NCBI GenBank assembly: GCA_036924285.1
Contig: JAYKYS010000002.1
Coordinates: 43,663,501 to 43,727,500 of the forward strand
Direction: 5' to 3'
Source: Asterella californica
Taxonomy: Eukaryota; Streptophyta; Marchantiopsida; Marchantiales; Aytoniaceae
DNA length: 64,000 nucleotides
Of the stretch, positions 24,497 through 36,141 are shown in pieces (within the stretch, counting starts at the first letter, position 1; each line of letters starts with the position of its first letter). The position numbers were made by a program, and so were the translations under genes. Under the pieces are notes generated by a model. That model worked only from the letters and a program-made list of their open reading frames with translations. It searched no databases and had not been told where the DNA came from.

Positions 24497-25422
24497 TCAC
24501 GAACCCATAAGATATAACACATCACCTCCAACCAATACATCATAAGACTTTACGGCCGTAACGATAACCTTGGCCCTCATCATAGAACCATCTGTGGGAT
24601 GATCTGGTCGAACTCTCACCGTTAGCATCTCGCGTGTCATGTGTAGAGCTGTATCCCTTGATCCCACTAAAGATGTCTGCAGTTGGAATAGACATCTCTC
24701 CACCTCGTACTTCCTCAGGCCCAAACCAATACATGCCGTCTTTGTCAACATCAACGGTTGGGCTCCAGAGTCTAACAAGACTTTCTGCGGTGATACACCT
24801 TCTCTAAAGATGCCACCAAATATAAGATACCACTTTTGTTGTCCAACAACACCACACCTGGTGCCAAAACAGCACGGTCAATCGCCGACCTAGCTGGTAA
24901 CTCATCTAACATGGCAGCCGCTGCTTGCCAAGTACCACTGATAGTTGTCTTGATCCTCGACTCCATGGAGACATCTACCGCCTCTCGCTGAACCACCTCA
25001 GCACTAGAGGTAACTACATTCTTGCTCTCACTGAGCATGACCGCCAGCTGGAACACATGAGCCAAGCTTACTCCCAATGTCTTCATATCCGTGGTTGAAA
25101 ATAGTGAGGCGCGGAGAACTGCTATAGCCGTCTCCAACATCGAGTTCGATGTCGCATCCATAGACGTCGAGGGTTGTCTCACATCACTCCCACTCCTGGA
25201 TGTCGATGTCTCTAATTCCACTGCACCATCGGTAGACCGTTTAAGAATCATAGACGTGGTCTTCAACGTCTCCGATAATGTGAATGACTGAGGAAGACTG
25301 GTCTGTCTATCAACCTCCCCGCGTTGTGGATCCAACTCTATCGACGCATCTGGCGTCTTAGAGACACATACTGCACCTCTAGTCACTACTGTAGTTGTCT
25401 CAATCTGTGCCACATCAGTCAT
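24497..25422 (-). pseudogene. Ty3/gypsy linker and aspartic protease
   Basis: The 25422-24772 part is a Ser/Thr-rich linker. The next frame begins LDSGAQPLMLTKTACIGLGL, with the DSGA catalytic loop of retroviral-type aspartic proteases, and continues to VLVGGDVLYLMG, the typical second conserved block (L..D.L). A one-frame break at about 24775 separates linker and protease. A further frame, 24500-24171, begins IDYWVKTTSYRSGWQSG, a conserved segment following protease in such elements. Confidence 0.75.
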
Positions 25423-25505
25423 GAAGTCGAAGTCAACTCCTTCTCCTCTCTAAGACGTGGAAGTTTTTGTTCCACCAGATCTCCGCTGAGCCACAGTCAT
25501 ACTAC

Positions 25506-26027
25506 CTATCCTGTACTCCAACTGCTCAATCCGAGCAGCCACACCTGCTTCTGATGTCGTAGCAGACGGCGGATCGACTGATCATCTCTGAGGTGCTGGA
25601 CCTCCACCTCCAGCTCGACCACCACGGCCTCCTTGAGCTCCTCCGCCTTGTCCATGATCAGCCTTCTCTTGTTGTAGCTCGGGGTGGAGAAAACAACGGT
25701 CACTATTGTGATCTGATTGTTTGCAATGCTCACACTGCCTAGGCACCACTTGGACGTCCCAGACGTCTCATAATCATCTCTCTTCTGCGAACAGTCCTTC
25801 TGCTGATGAGGACCATCACATGTCCAGCAAGGATATGCTTGCGGCTGACTAGAGAAGGACGGCATGGGCTTCTGTCCAAAAAACCCCAAGGGGATTGTTA
25901 GAGAAAAAAGACCCACCAGGTCTTCTAACACCTCCTTGGGATCATGATTGTTCAGCACGATCCTTACCACCACCATCATCACGCTGTTGTGCAGTCTCTG
26001 ATCCTCGAGAAGAGGTGATCGCTCCAT
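25506..26027 (-). pseudogene. Gag nucleocapsid with CCHC-like zinc knuckle
   Basis: Contains CWTCDGPHQQKDC, a Cys-x2-Cys-x3-His-x4-Cys knuckle, close to the usual CX2CX4HX4C of retroelement nucleocapsids but one residue short before His. It lies between the capsid and the protease, as expected. Function would be RNA binding and packaging. Confidence 0.75.
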
Positions 26028-26114
26028 GTGGTGCCTCCCTGCTGAACTCAGCAGTCACCACCCTCTCCTCCATCATGTTGAGCTCAATCCGCTCAGCTAG
26101 ACCAAAGACAACCG

Positions 26115-26918
26115 TCAACGTCGAGCGATGTTTCTAAGGAGAGTCGCATCCCTAACTCTCTTATGCAACTCTCGGTCTAGTATCTCATACCAGAACTGGA
26201 CCGCTTGTGCTTTCGTCACCCCTTGGATAACGCTGATCAACTGCCTCATGCGAGTAAACGCCTCGGGTAGGCTCTCTCCAGTCTTCCGCTGGAACTCCGG
26301 TAGACTCCTCAACTTGTCGATCCGCACAACTTGATAGTTCTTCTTCAAACACTGGAAGAACTGAACCATAGGGTTAAACCCTGGTGCTATCCCGTTCACA
26401 CTACCACCTGCTCCATTACTAATGGACGCACCACTGGTAGGAGGTACTCTGTCAACTGTGGATGTACCACTGCTACTGGAATTGGAACTCGAACTCGCAT
26501 GTGCTACGCCTCTTGAAACTGCGCTAGTAGTGATAGAAACGTAGTTGAGAGATCAATGTTGTCTTCACAACTCAATCTCCACACTGTAGTCTCGTCTGAA
26601 TTCATGGTAATCGTCCTTCGGTGGTCCCTCCAAGTGTTAGAACAAATCCTTCCACGTCATGAAGAGTGTAAACAGTCGTGGGTTCCGCATTTGCTGCAGA
26701 TCGCACCAATTGTCGAACTCCTGGATGAAGTCATCCAGCTCAATAGTACCCACCGTACCCGAATAATGTCGAAGTCTCTTCGTGGTTCCATAGATCTCGT
26801 CCATGTCCCACAACAACGGTGTGACGACACTAGACTCACCACCAGAAAACGTATTGTTTGTGTCTGACTTGTCCTCTAGAACAACTATCGACAGTGGTGT
26901 AGATAGTCGGTATCTCAT
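26115..26918 (-). pseudogene. gag: Ty3/gypsy gag capsid region
   Basis: Two frames make up gag. At 26918-26637 is an N-terminal part with IELDDFIQEFDNWCDLQQM. At 26399-26115 is the retrotransposon gag core, with FRSL-like RSLPEFQRKTGESLPEAF and the trailing helix VTKAQAVQFWYEIL. They are separated by a frame change around 26400-26637. This region would form the capsid that packages the element RNA. Confidence 0.7.
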
Positions 26919-27060
26919 CCCACTCCGTGTATACCCACTGTCCGAGAAGTCCTCATCAGAATCTCTCGAGAGCTCCGTGATGATAGAATCTCGTGAACAT
27001 ACTCTCCAACAAGAATGTCAAAATCTTCGTACCACCTTAACTACAACTTACCTAACACCC

Positions 27061-28050
27061 TGTAACGACCTATGTTACACATAGGAAGTTTGTCTATTAG
27101 TAAGGTGTTTAGTTCTAACTAAGTGTTGAGAATGTTTATTTGCTGCCAAAGTACTTTTAGGAGGTATCAAATTAGTCATGACTAGCTAAAAGTTAGTTAT
27201 GGTTAAACTTAGCTGTATTTTTGGCAGAATTCAGATATTTGCTAAAGAGTGAGCACTATTATCTTGTCATCTTGTCTAAAAGGTAGAAAGGAGGTGGAAA
27301 GTATCCCTTATCTCTTTTTTGACTTGATATTAGTGGTTGGATTAAAGTTGTAGACTTTGTGGGTATTAAAAACAAGAAGAGATTCCACATGTTTCCTTTT
27401 TAGTGGGTCCTAGTGTAGAGGGGGGGTGGAAATTCGAGATTCCTTGAGAATATTCCAGAATCCTTCTAGAAGTTGTTGACTTTGAAGGAATAAGTCCATG
27501 TGAAAAGGTAAAAAGCCCATGTGATTAATGCTTTTACCTTAAGTAATATCTTAGTAAAACCCGGTAAAAGTAGTTACGGCTGAGTTACCGGAGGGTACCA
27601 AAGTAAAAACCTATAATGTATAAATAGAGGAGGAGAGAAGAGCTCCTCATCCTTATTTTCACATTGTCGTAATGACAACTTGAGTAATATAGAGAGTGTG
27701 GGATATTTTTAGCATGTGAGAACTTGAGAGACGTCGTTAGAATGGAGGATTTTAGTTGATGTGTTTAAGGAGATTTTTAGTTGATAAGTTTGTGGGTGTA
27801 TGAATGAGTGAACTCAGCATTTTCCCTTCAAGTTCATGGTGTGCTTCCATCAAAGCCATCAGAGGTGACCCCTGAGTGAGAGATAGGCCCGACATGTTGC
27901 AGATTCGTGGATGACGATCATGGAGGTTGAGAGATCGGGGGGGTAGTTGATCGATAGGACCGCGGAGGGTTTACAGCCCCTCCTACTGAGCTCACCTATC
28001 TCTCACTAGGACGGTCAAGGTAAGGATAGCTTGTATCTGCCATCAACACA
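27061..28050 (+). repeat. LTR-like sequence with TATA box
   Basis: Begins TGTAACGACCTATGTTACA immediately next to the 5' side of gag, a start typical of Ty3/gypsy LTRs. The right border is unclear, somewhere near 28035-28050. A strong TATA box, TATAAATAGAGG, lies at about 27617 on the + strand, followed by a CT/GA-rich leader. That is U3-R polarity pointing right, opposite to the gag-pol on its left. It may be a solo LTR or the LTR of another lost element. No second copy was found. Confidence 0.5.
27617..27628 (+). promoter_or_regulatory. TATA box of LTR-like promoter
   Basis: TATAAATAGAGG with a purine-rich leader about 30 bp downstream. It is the best plant TATA consensus noticed in the window. 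Confidence 0.55.
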
Positions 28051-28949
28051 GGCAGCCTCTCACAATGTGTTGGTCGTCAATCTAACTGCACCGTGAGAGA
28101 AACAAAGATAGTCTGACTGGTCTACAACTCCAGTCTCACTACCGACATCACGCTGGAGTGAAATCACTCCGGAAATCAAGCGCCAACACAAGCAAACGCA
28201 GTGCACAAACAAGAAGCAGAATATGGAGGGGTTCGAATCACAAGAAGTCCAAACGATAACCCTCCACACTCAAACATTCACATAACGAGAAACCCAGTCT
28301 CATCCGGACTGACTCTTCCTCTTCGGTGACCACATGTACAATATATGGTTACCAACTCTCATAATCGATACTTAAGATCACTAACTAGATGTACATCCCT
28401 CTAATAGCTCCCAAACTATCTACGTGGTAGCTCTACTAGCTCACCCAAGACAACTTCTACCAACTGCCTCCATACGCGTCTCTACGGTATAACAAACACT
28501 ACCACAACTATAGCTTCCCCTAATACTGTGGGGTCGTCCTACTACTCCTCTAGGAACGTGCGAGAAGGTCTCCTACTACTTGTACGCATAAGAAGTCCAT
28601 AAGTACTTGCACGTATTCCTGTAAGACACCAAGAGCTATTGGTCTAGTGATAAAGCCAAAACTAAAACTACACAGTTAAGTGTGCAAGTCCAAGAATAGT
28701 GTTGGGATGAGTGACCTACTGATTTTACACTTCCCACACAACTGAAACTTGCATACCTCTCTCACGCACGCCAACAAGCTGGCTTGCGGCGGGCGCATGC
28801 TCGGACTCCGCTCCGTCTCCACACTCTCGCACTCCGCTCTCATGCCTCCGCACTTACGCACCTCTGCTCCTCGAAGCCTCGAAACGTCGTGACACTTCTG
28901 CTCACCTCCGCTCCGTTCCGCTTGGGTGAGAGAAGAACTAGTATGCACA

Positions 28950-29021
28950 CACCAAAAGAGGCTCGGCTATAACTCGAATTGCACCAAATTGCACCAAATT
29001 GCACCAAAAGAGGCTCGGCTA
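28950..29021. repeat. Nested direct repeats
   Basis: CACCAAAAGAGGCTCGGCTA occurs twice, at 28950-28969 and 29002-29021, and three copies of TTGCACCAAA sit between them. This looks like a local slippage duplication. Confidence 0.9.
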
Positions 29022-29939
29022 CACCAAAATCTGTTTTAAACCAGCTCACGGGTGCACACAAGTACCCAAAAATCTAAAATAAAATAGCATGAACACCCAA
29101 AGTAGATCGGAAAACACTACAAACAAGTTCACGAATGCACAATTTGCACTTGGTGAATGCACACACACACAAGAAAATCCATAAACTCGAGTTTCCACAC
29201 GAAATTACACAAAAATCAGACTTAACTAGTCTTTTTGCACTTTCAAGTAACACGACAGCGAACTTTGACATGCCATTATTTCGTCGATGCTCGACCAAAC
29301 TCCACGGAACTTGGTGCACTAGAATCGTCTCTCCAATGCGTTTCTTACGAGCCCACTCCAGCCTAACATTGATAAGTACTTCATCTATCACGCCCAAACG
29401 CGCACTCCGGTTCGAACAAGTCACTTCAAGAACAATTTCGTAAAATTTTTGCACCGCTTCTGCATGATAGAAAATCTCCTCTCGACCCTACAACAGCAAT
29501 CGATCCACGAACAACAAGGTACCATGCGCCCATACACATCAAACACTAATAACGACGCCCGAGGATACCAGCGGATGATTTCAGATCAGCGAGCTCTTAC
29601 TGAACTCCGCCTCGACTTGCACTTAGTTCTGAACAGAGAAATTATCATCTCCAACACGGCAACAAATATTACTCACAAACGGTCAAGCCAAACCCACTCT
29701 ATGCTCGAAGAGAATCTGAGTACACTCAACTAGATTATCTACCATAGCCAGGAGCTTGAAGGCTCAACTTGAAGAACTAAGGCCTCCAAGCCCTACTTGC
29801 GAAGTATACCTCTAGTGTGCCATCCCAAGAACTTGTCCTAACGGTACTAACGGTCCTCTCGAGATTAGTCACTCCGCACTTGATCAACCTAACCTGACGT
29901 GAAAAAGAGCACATCGCATTAAACTAGAAAACATTGTGT

Positions 29940-30240
29940 TACTCGCAATAACAAAAAGCTCATCGCACTGTTGGCTGTAAGAGCTCAAATCGCAGTCCAG
30001 TGCGATTTGACCTCTACAAAGAGCACATCGCACGAGCTACAAAGAGTGGTTCGCACTGAACCTAGAGAACATCGAGTTACAAACAGCATATCGCACTAAA
30101 CCTTGAGAACATTGAGTTACAAAAAGAGGTTCGCATTGAACTCAGAGAAAATGGCAATAACAAAAAGCTCATCGCACTGACAACTGTAGGGGTCAACACA
30201 ATTAGTGTGATTTGACCCCTACCGCACAAAGACAACATCA
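29940..30240. repeat. Subterminal repeat block next to PIF/Harbinger transposase
   Basis: GCAATAACAAAAAGCTCATC is followed by GCACTG and recurs about 206 bp later (near 29947 and 30153). Each copy ends in a GTGYGATTTGACC block, which in the second copy pairs with an upstream GGGGTCAA to form a stem. AGCACATCGCAC and TTCGCACTGAAC words fill the middle. It lies just beyond the 3' end of the minus-strand transposase and resembles subterminal repeats. Confidence 0.65.
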
Positions 30241-30297
30241 CTCTAATCCGTATTTTCTATAAATCAGTCCACGAGATATAACAAAAAGTATTTCTCA

Positions 30298-31643
30298 TTA
30301 TGAAAAACAATTTAGAACATATTTAAGGTTTGAATAAGAACCACTTGGATTTCTGTTATGTTCGAGATAAATTCGTATCATTCTGATTCTCTGACATACC
30401 CCAGTTGCATGGCTTGGCACATGCTCTCTCTGATTCTCTTCTGGATCTCTATCGCACGCTATGATCAACTCTTCATCTTCCTCCGTCCATTCATCTTGAT
30501 TCTTGTATAGAAAGTTGTGCAACATAGCACAACATCTCATCCATCTCACTACATGTCTATTTTTGGATCAGATCTTCAATTGAATGTGAACTTGCTTGAG
30601 AGAATGTCATCGAGACTTCAGAATATCAATACAATGTTCGTCTGCGAATCGAGCATGATCTAAACATGTACTGAAATCCTGTTCATCTTAATCCTTAGTG
30701 GTGATTCGACACAAAAGAATGAGATGACGCACTGGAGAATATCTTTAGTCACCAAGTAAATATTGTTCACTCTCAAACAATGGACTCTCATTGTCAATGT
30801 GTTTCCAGAGAGGAGACTTACCCAAACATGTGATATCTTGACAGCTTCCCGACATACCTACAAATAAGAAGAAAATCTGCTTCTTGTGACAACAAACAAC
30901 TTGTGCGTTGATAGAATAATTACACTTCCTGTCGTAATAAGTCTCTCTGTCAAACCGAGACCTCTGAGACAAAAGTAGTAAAATGTCATCTAACAACTCT
31001 ATACAACCGGGAGACTCTTTCGAGATTGTGCTTCTCTTCTCACGATTTGGTCACTAAATGTATTCTCAAAGTGTACATTCTAAAGCATGCATCACTCTCT
31101 TCGTGTAAAAGACCATAGTCCCGTGTCCAATGCCCCAGAGAAGCAAAGAACGACCTAGAGCAGCATCGTTGTTATTATGTCCAAATCGATCTAATGCAAC
31201 AGCAACTTGCAAAGACACGAGAGTTTGCTTCACCTGACATTATGAAAAATATGATGACTTTTCATTATATGGACTAGTCTGGAAAAACTACGTCTATCCA
31301 TCCTCGTTAGCTGTCGAAAAGAATCATCGAGAAGATTCTCGAAGTAGTTCTTGAAGAAATCTTTGCTCTTAAAAAACGTGAAATAATATTGTCTTTCTAA
31401 ATATCGTGAAGTGTAAAAAACTCGATACAATTCGATAAATTCTTCGTCCGAATCTGAATCTAACCCATCGTCATCGGAAGAACTAGTGAACCCAAAACTC
31501 TGCACCTTTCTCAACTTGTCCTCTCTTCTCATGTTATCATCCTTCTCGACATCTTCGCTCATATCACTATCAGTCTCACTCTTAGTATCACTATCGACAG
31601 ACTCATCTAAACTCGAAGATGCCAACATCACTCGCATCTCCAC
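30298..31643 (-). pseudogene. PIF/Harbinger transposase (DDE superfamily), broken
   Basis: Minus-strand pieces in the order of a PIF/Harbinger nuclease: 31643-31230 is an acidic N-terminus ending with a helical region (SFSRLVHIMKSHHIFH); 30996-30745 contains YYDRKCNYSINAQVVCCHKK, then GMSGSCQDITCLGKSPLW, where the Asp fits the second catalytic residue; 30549-30298 contains MRWMRCCAMLHNFLYKNQDE, the usual C-terminal block. Stops and frame changes separate the pieces (for instance TAA after YLLGD). The element once cut and pasted DNA with a Myb-like partner, usually at TWA targets. Clear terminal repeats were not found. Confidence 0.85.
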
Positions 31644-31649
31644 AATTTA

Positions 31650-32354
31650 CTCTATAGTTTTTAACAGAAGTTTCCTCTCCGAAACTCGCGGCATAGTTGA
31701 AATTGAGATTCTCATTTCATCAGTCTATCTCAATCAAACGCAAACTGCATTTATGTACATTCCTTCTCAAAAAAGAGAGTTTTTGTTTTCAAATTCACAG
31801 AGAACACGAAGTACTGCCATGGAACCATTTATTCTTTTCATTACCATGATTGCAGTACATGTGGATGTTAACATTTAATCCGCGGGATAAACTGTAGCGG
31901 CCAATAGGACGGGAGCCGCGGGCCATTTCTGCTGTTACCTCCGGAGCTACCCGCGACTGAAATGGCTTTGTCCGAAACTGCATCCAGCGGATCCGCCAAT
32001 AATCCTCACGGACAGTACCTTTGACACCCCTAATAGCTCATCACCAAGCAGAGGCTACAAAGAAATTGTATCATCACCCGCACGAGATCGATCATCACGT
32101 TTCTAGCTAGTCTGCAAGGGAAAGTACTTGTATGTATATATATGTACAACTTCACGCTGCAGGCAGTCCCTACCACGTACCTATCTTCTAATTACGTCTC
32201 TCCCTGCCGTAATTTCGCTCATGAAGCGCCTCTGTCACGAACATAACCACACGACACACGACCCAAACCCGGCACTTCACACTACATATCGTACTTGATC
32301 TATCCATCTAATACTAATAAACCGCTAGCGCTCTCTGAACGGAAGCGTACAGGC
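31650..32354. other. Interval between transposon and P450, no gene seen
   Basis: Holds a GC-richer patch around 31880-32000 and the presumed 3' flank of the P450 gene. No motif assigned. Confidence 0.4.
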
Positions 32355-34780
32355 CTAGGCACTGAAACTAATTTGCAGTGCACCGTTTGAAGTTTCACAC
32401 TGTGAAAAACCCTTCCTCATATCAAGCCAACCGTTCGTCGTCTGGTCGGGTTGATACTCCCCTAGAGCTCGATGCCGGCCTCCGAATCGTGGACGTACTA
32501 AAAGTTTAGGGGGGTTCGCCAGAGCTACTACGGATCTCAGTTCTTCGGTCAAGTCCACATCTTCCGGTTTCATGCCCCCGGGTAAGGAGAATTCACACGC
32601 GCGAAGGAGTTGAGCGAGAGTGAGTGCCACCATGATCATACCCAGGGCCATGCCAGGGCACATTCTTCGACCGGATCCAAAAGGTAGAAACTGGAAATGG
32701 AAACCCTTGTGATCGACAGTGCCATTTAGGAACCTGTCCGGATCGAACTTCAGTGGGTCCGGCCACAAGTTTGGGTCTCTCTGTATGCTGAAGGTGTTCA
32801 CCATCACCAGACAGTTCTCGGGGATATCGTATCCAGCGAGTTTAATAGCCCTGACGGGTTTACGCGGGATCGTTATTAGGGACACAGGATACAGTCTCAA
32901 GGTTTCTTTGACCACTGCTTGGAGATATGGCAAGTTCGCAATATCTGTTTCTTCCACCATTCTTTCCTTCCCCACCACACTCTCAACTTCTGCTCGAGAT
33001 TTCTTCATGATTTCGGGATGTTTCAAGAGCACGGCTACTATCCACACCACTATATGCGATGAAGTATCCGTACCCCACAAGAGCAAGTCCTAAACATCAG
33101 AATACAGATCAACAAATCTCATGATCAGTGTGTGAAAGGACAATTTCAATCTGATCCCAGTATATTTCCTCAACATGGTCCTTTAATTGGCAACAGAGGA
33201 GAATCTCAACCCTCGTTTCAGAAATTATAAGAAGAGAAACCATCTCTTCGTAATGAATTAACCCCTTCGTTGCAGACGTTAACTATCTCCAACTTGCTAC
33301 TACCAATGCAACTTGAAGGTAAGAGCAACATGAACAAATTTCGGTTTCCAGGCCATGAGCAACATGGCCTGGAAACCGAAATTGAATTGTTCCAAGTGAT
33401 ACATACCCAGAGAAGTCCATTATTTCTTTCATCTGTGAGAGCAAGACCGTTGCTCTTATTTTCACCACCCTGCAGCTGCAGTAACACATCCCAGAGCATT
33501 TTTACGACGCTCCTGAATTATTGTGTCCAGAAAGTGATCCACTTCAACTCGTAGTCTCCGAATTGCTTTTTTCAAACCCATCCACATCGAGCATTCATAG
33601 GTAGGGGAAAAAGTCCGAGAACCCGAATAGCCCACGTACAAAGAACTCTTCTATGAATTCGAGAAATTTCTGCGACCGAGAAGCATCTACGTTCGTATTA
33701 CCGAAGAACCTCTTTCCGAAAAGAAGACGAGTTGTGTTGTTTAAGGTTAACTCCGACATTCTCTTGGTCAAATCTACCAGACCTCCTCCTCGACCGTCTT
33801 TCAGGATCCACCCGATCCATGAAAGCACTTCCTCCTCTCTGATGTGCTGCAATCAGTAGCATATCAAAGGAGAATTAATCACCCCACAGATCATAATTAG
33901 AATGATCTTCCATGATCAGAAGCAACACTCGGCTCCGAACTCCACTTCAAACAACGTTTCCAGATTTTAGTTATATACATGTACATCCTTAACAATACGA
34001 TATCTTTCGCTTGATAGCTGCAACTAAGAAAAGTAAGACGCCAGGGCCAGGGCGCTTCGTCTTTGCCCAAAACGGAGCTTTTCTTCAACCTTTGCCTTCG
34101 TCTTCAAATTCTCGCCCGTACGCGTTGAACGCCGACATTCCGTTGTACTCGTGAGGGGAAAATTAAGTACTGTAGTGAAGTCCGCATAAGTTTACTTACT
34201 TGCTTGATGACATTTCATGATGAAACAGGACCAGGATTTCATGGATAATACTAGCTTGGAGATGAAACTAGTATTAAGCACAGGAAGAGTAAGTACTTAC
34301 CTTAAACTGCTCGACCCTTTTGTGTGAGAAGAGCACCACAGCACATATCTTGCGAAGAAAGCGTGTATTTTCTTCCATGGGAGAGGAGATGAGATCTTGA
34401 TGATCGTAGAATAAGTGCTCGCCTTGGATTGTGGTGAGGCGTGAGGCAAAGATAGCGTCAGAGGTTTTCAAGATTTCTTTGGCCAACTCCACGGACGAAG
34501 CTACCACGGCGGGAACAGCACCGAATCTCAGGTAAATAAGTGGTCCATACTCCTTTGCAATACGATGGAGGGCTTGATGGGGTGTATTCGCTGGACTCTT
34601 TCTTAGAACCAGAAAATTGCCCAGCAATGGATATCCTTTTGGACCTGGGGGCAGACGAAGCTTTTCCTCGGATCTCCTCACTCTTAACAATAGTCGTACA
34701 AATGCCAGGGCAACAACAGCCGCTGCAGCTGTCATGAGATACTTCCGGCTCCAACTTTTACCATCTTCGATCCCTTCCAT
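32355..34780 (-). pseudogene. Cytochrome P450, CYP71-clan type, probably inactivated
   Basis: Three coding blocks on the minus strand: exon 1 34780-34301, exon 2 33846-33407, exon 3 33089-32355, with GT..AG introns of 454 and 317 nt. Exon 1 has an N-terminal membrane anchor (residues about 15-33) then LPPGPKGYPLLGN; exon 2 starts HIREEEVLSWI; exon 3 has the oxygen-binding WGTDTSS (normally A-G-x-D/E-T), the K-helix KETLR and the heme loop FLPFGSGRRMCPG with its cysteine ligand. The product would be an ER-bound monooxygenase of about 550 aa. Exon 2 is damaged: an in-frame TGA at 33597-33595, an extra base in an A6 run near 33570 and another shift near 33510; it is 440 nt long with phase-0 ends. 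Either a young pseudogene or an assembly error. Subfamily and substrate are not inferable. Confidence 0.85.
33337..33383. repeat. Perfect hairpin in P450 intron, 21-bp arms, 5-nt loop
   Basis: A 21-bp arm (33337-33357) is followed by AGCAA and its exact reverse complement (33363-33383). It lies inside the last intron of the P450 gene, about 24 bp from the donor site. Confidence 0.95.
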
Positions 34781-34799
34781 CGTTTTGTCGGGGGCTTGG

Positions 34800-34808
34800 T
34801 TTTATATA
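34800..34808 (-). promoter_or_regulatory. Possible TATA box of the P450 gene
   Basis: The minus strand reads TATATAAAA about 20 bp before the P450 ATG. That is closer than usual for a TATA box with a 5' UTR, so transcription may start elsewhere. Confidence 0.3.
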
Positions 34809-36141
34809 CTCGTACTCCTGCAGTCGAACCTCTTGCTGCTTAATTTTCTCCCTTCCACTTCCAGCTCTGGGTGTACATAGTTTAGCTTCGACTCTTGTCG
34901 ACCGGTCTAAAAGCTGGGAAGTAATCAATCCCGCAGATAAAAGTAGCTGGACACCAAACTCTGGAATTTAGCCCCACTCCAGCAGAACTCGACTCTGTAG
35001 AAGAGCCAATGTCATAATAAGAAGCGTCGACGTGACATAGAGCTTATATGCATCCTCCGAGTCCAGACCCTCAATTCGTTTGATTCTAGAAACCCGAGCA
35101 GTTCAAGTACGCAAGTACGAGTATTATAATGCAAATCAAAGTTTAGCTTGCAAGATTCCGGACCATGACTGGAAAGCGATCCAAGATTGAAAAGCTTGTC
35201 TGGGATCGCTAGCGCTCGTTGCATACCATCGGATCCGAGAACTGAACACCACTCAAATTCTGAGAGGAATGCTTCTCTGTTACCTTGCCTGCTGCCAACC
35301 ACAGGCGTCAAGACCCTAAACCCGCCCCGCTATATATCCAGCTTTTGGGTGCTCTATGGCTTTGGTTGACCACAGTTCCGGCAGTATGAATCTGGCAAAA
35401 CAAGTGAATCTGGCTCAACATGTTTTGCAGTAGCTTCAGACAGCACTGAGCAACGCCCAGACTGACAGAAGTAACATGTACAAAAGAAGAAAGTCCAAAA
35501 GGAATCTTGGCACTAAAAGCTCACTGCAATCTGGAGTTTTTGAAAGACAGGAGCTGCATATACTTCACTATTGCGCCATTGACTTCACTTTGTCGGCGGT
35601 AGTCAGCTTGGTCCAAGACCGCCACAGGAACCATATCTCTCTTTGGTAGAGGAAGTTCTGCTCCGGTGCTTCCTCTCGAGATTCGAGGTATCCTTATCAG
35701 TTAGCCCGCATGATGATCATGAGTTTACAAACTTTCTAGTCATAAAACTCTCTAGAATTCTAGTCTTTCCATTCATTCGTCTCATTGAGTAACATTAAGG
35801 TTAGCGGAAACTGAACCAAGGAGGCCAGCGACTTTTGTTAGGACATTCAACACAGATGTTTGCCGTGTGCTTTGATGTCCTTGTTTGATAGCGAAATGAA
35901 GTGGAGAGAGAGAGTCTCCCATGCGGCATACTGTACCAACAGGGACTTCAGCGCGCTATGCACACAGCTTCCAATTCTCCTCTGCCAGATTCGACAGAAC
36001 AATGATCAAATTCTAGAAACTGAAAACTCAACCATTCGACACCCTTGTCGATGCGACATAACTAATAAGTGCCCTGAGGGCAAATATGTTCTAATACCGC
36101 GCACTAGAACAAGTTGAAGGGCAGAAACCTACTCTGTCGTT

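Larger units (their letters stand above)
19505..27060 (-). mobile_element. Ty3/gypsy LTR retrotransposon, gag-pol, interrupted and 3'-truncated
   Basis: Reading on the minus strand from 27060 downwards, the order is gag, CCHC-type zinc knuckle, aspartic protease, reverse transcriptase, as in Ty3/gypsy (Metaviridae-like) elements. The frame is broken at several places. RT is cut by a 2.3-kb insertion at 20085-22379, and the polyprotein ends abruptly at about 19505 at the start of RNase H, where the 72-bp array begins. No integrase follows in 15-19.5 kb, so the 3' half is lost. It is an old, immobile copy. Confidence 0.85.

Noticed and set aside
28190..28240. tRNA gene suggested by GGTTCGAATC
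   Set aside because: No B-box partner A-box or cloverleaf arms at the correct spacing; it is a chance T-loop-like word.
28784..29061. GC-rich overlapping frames on both strands
   Set aside because: Arise from CTCCGC/GCACTC repeats that lack stops in several frames.
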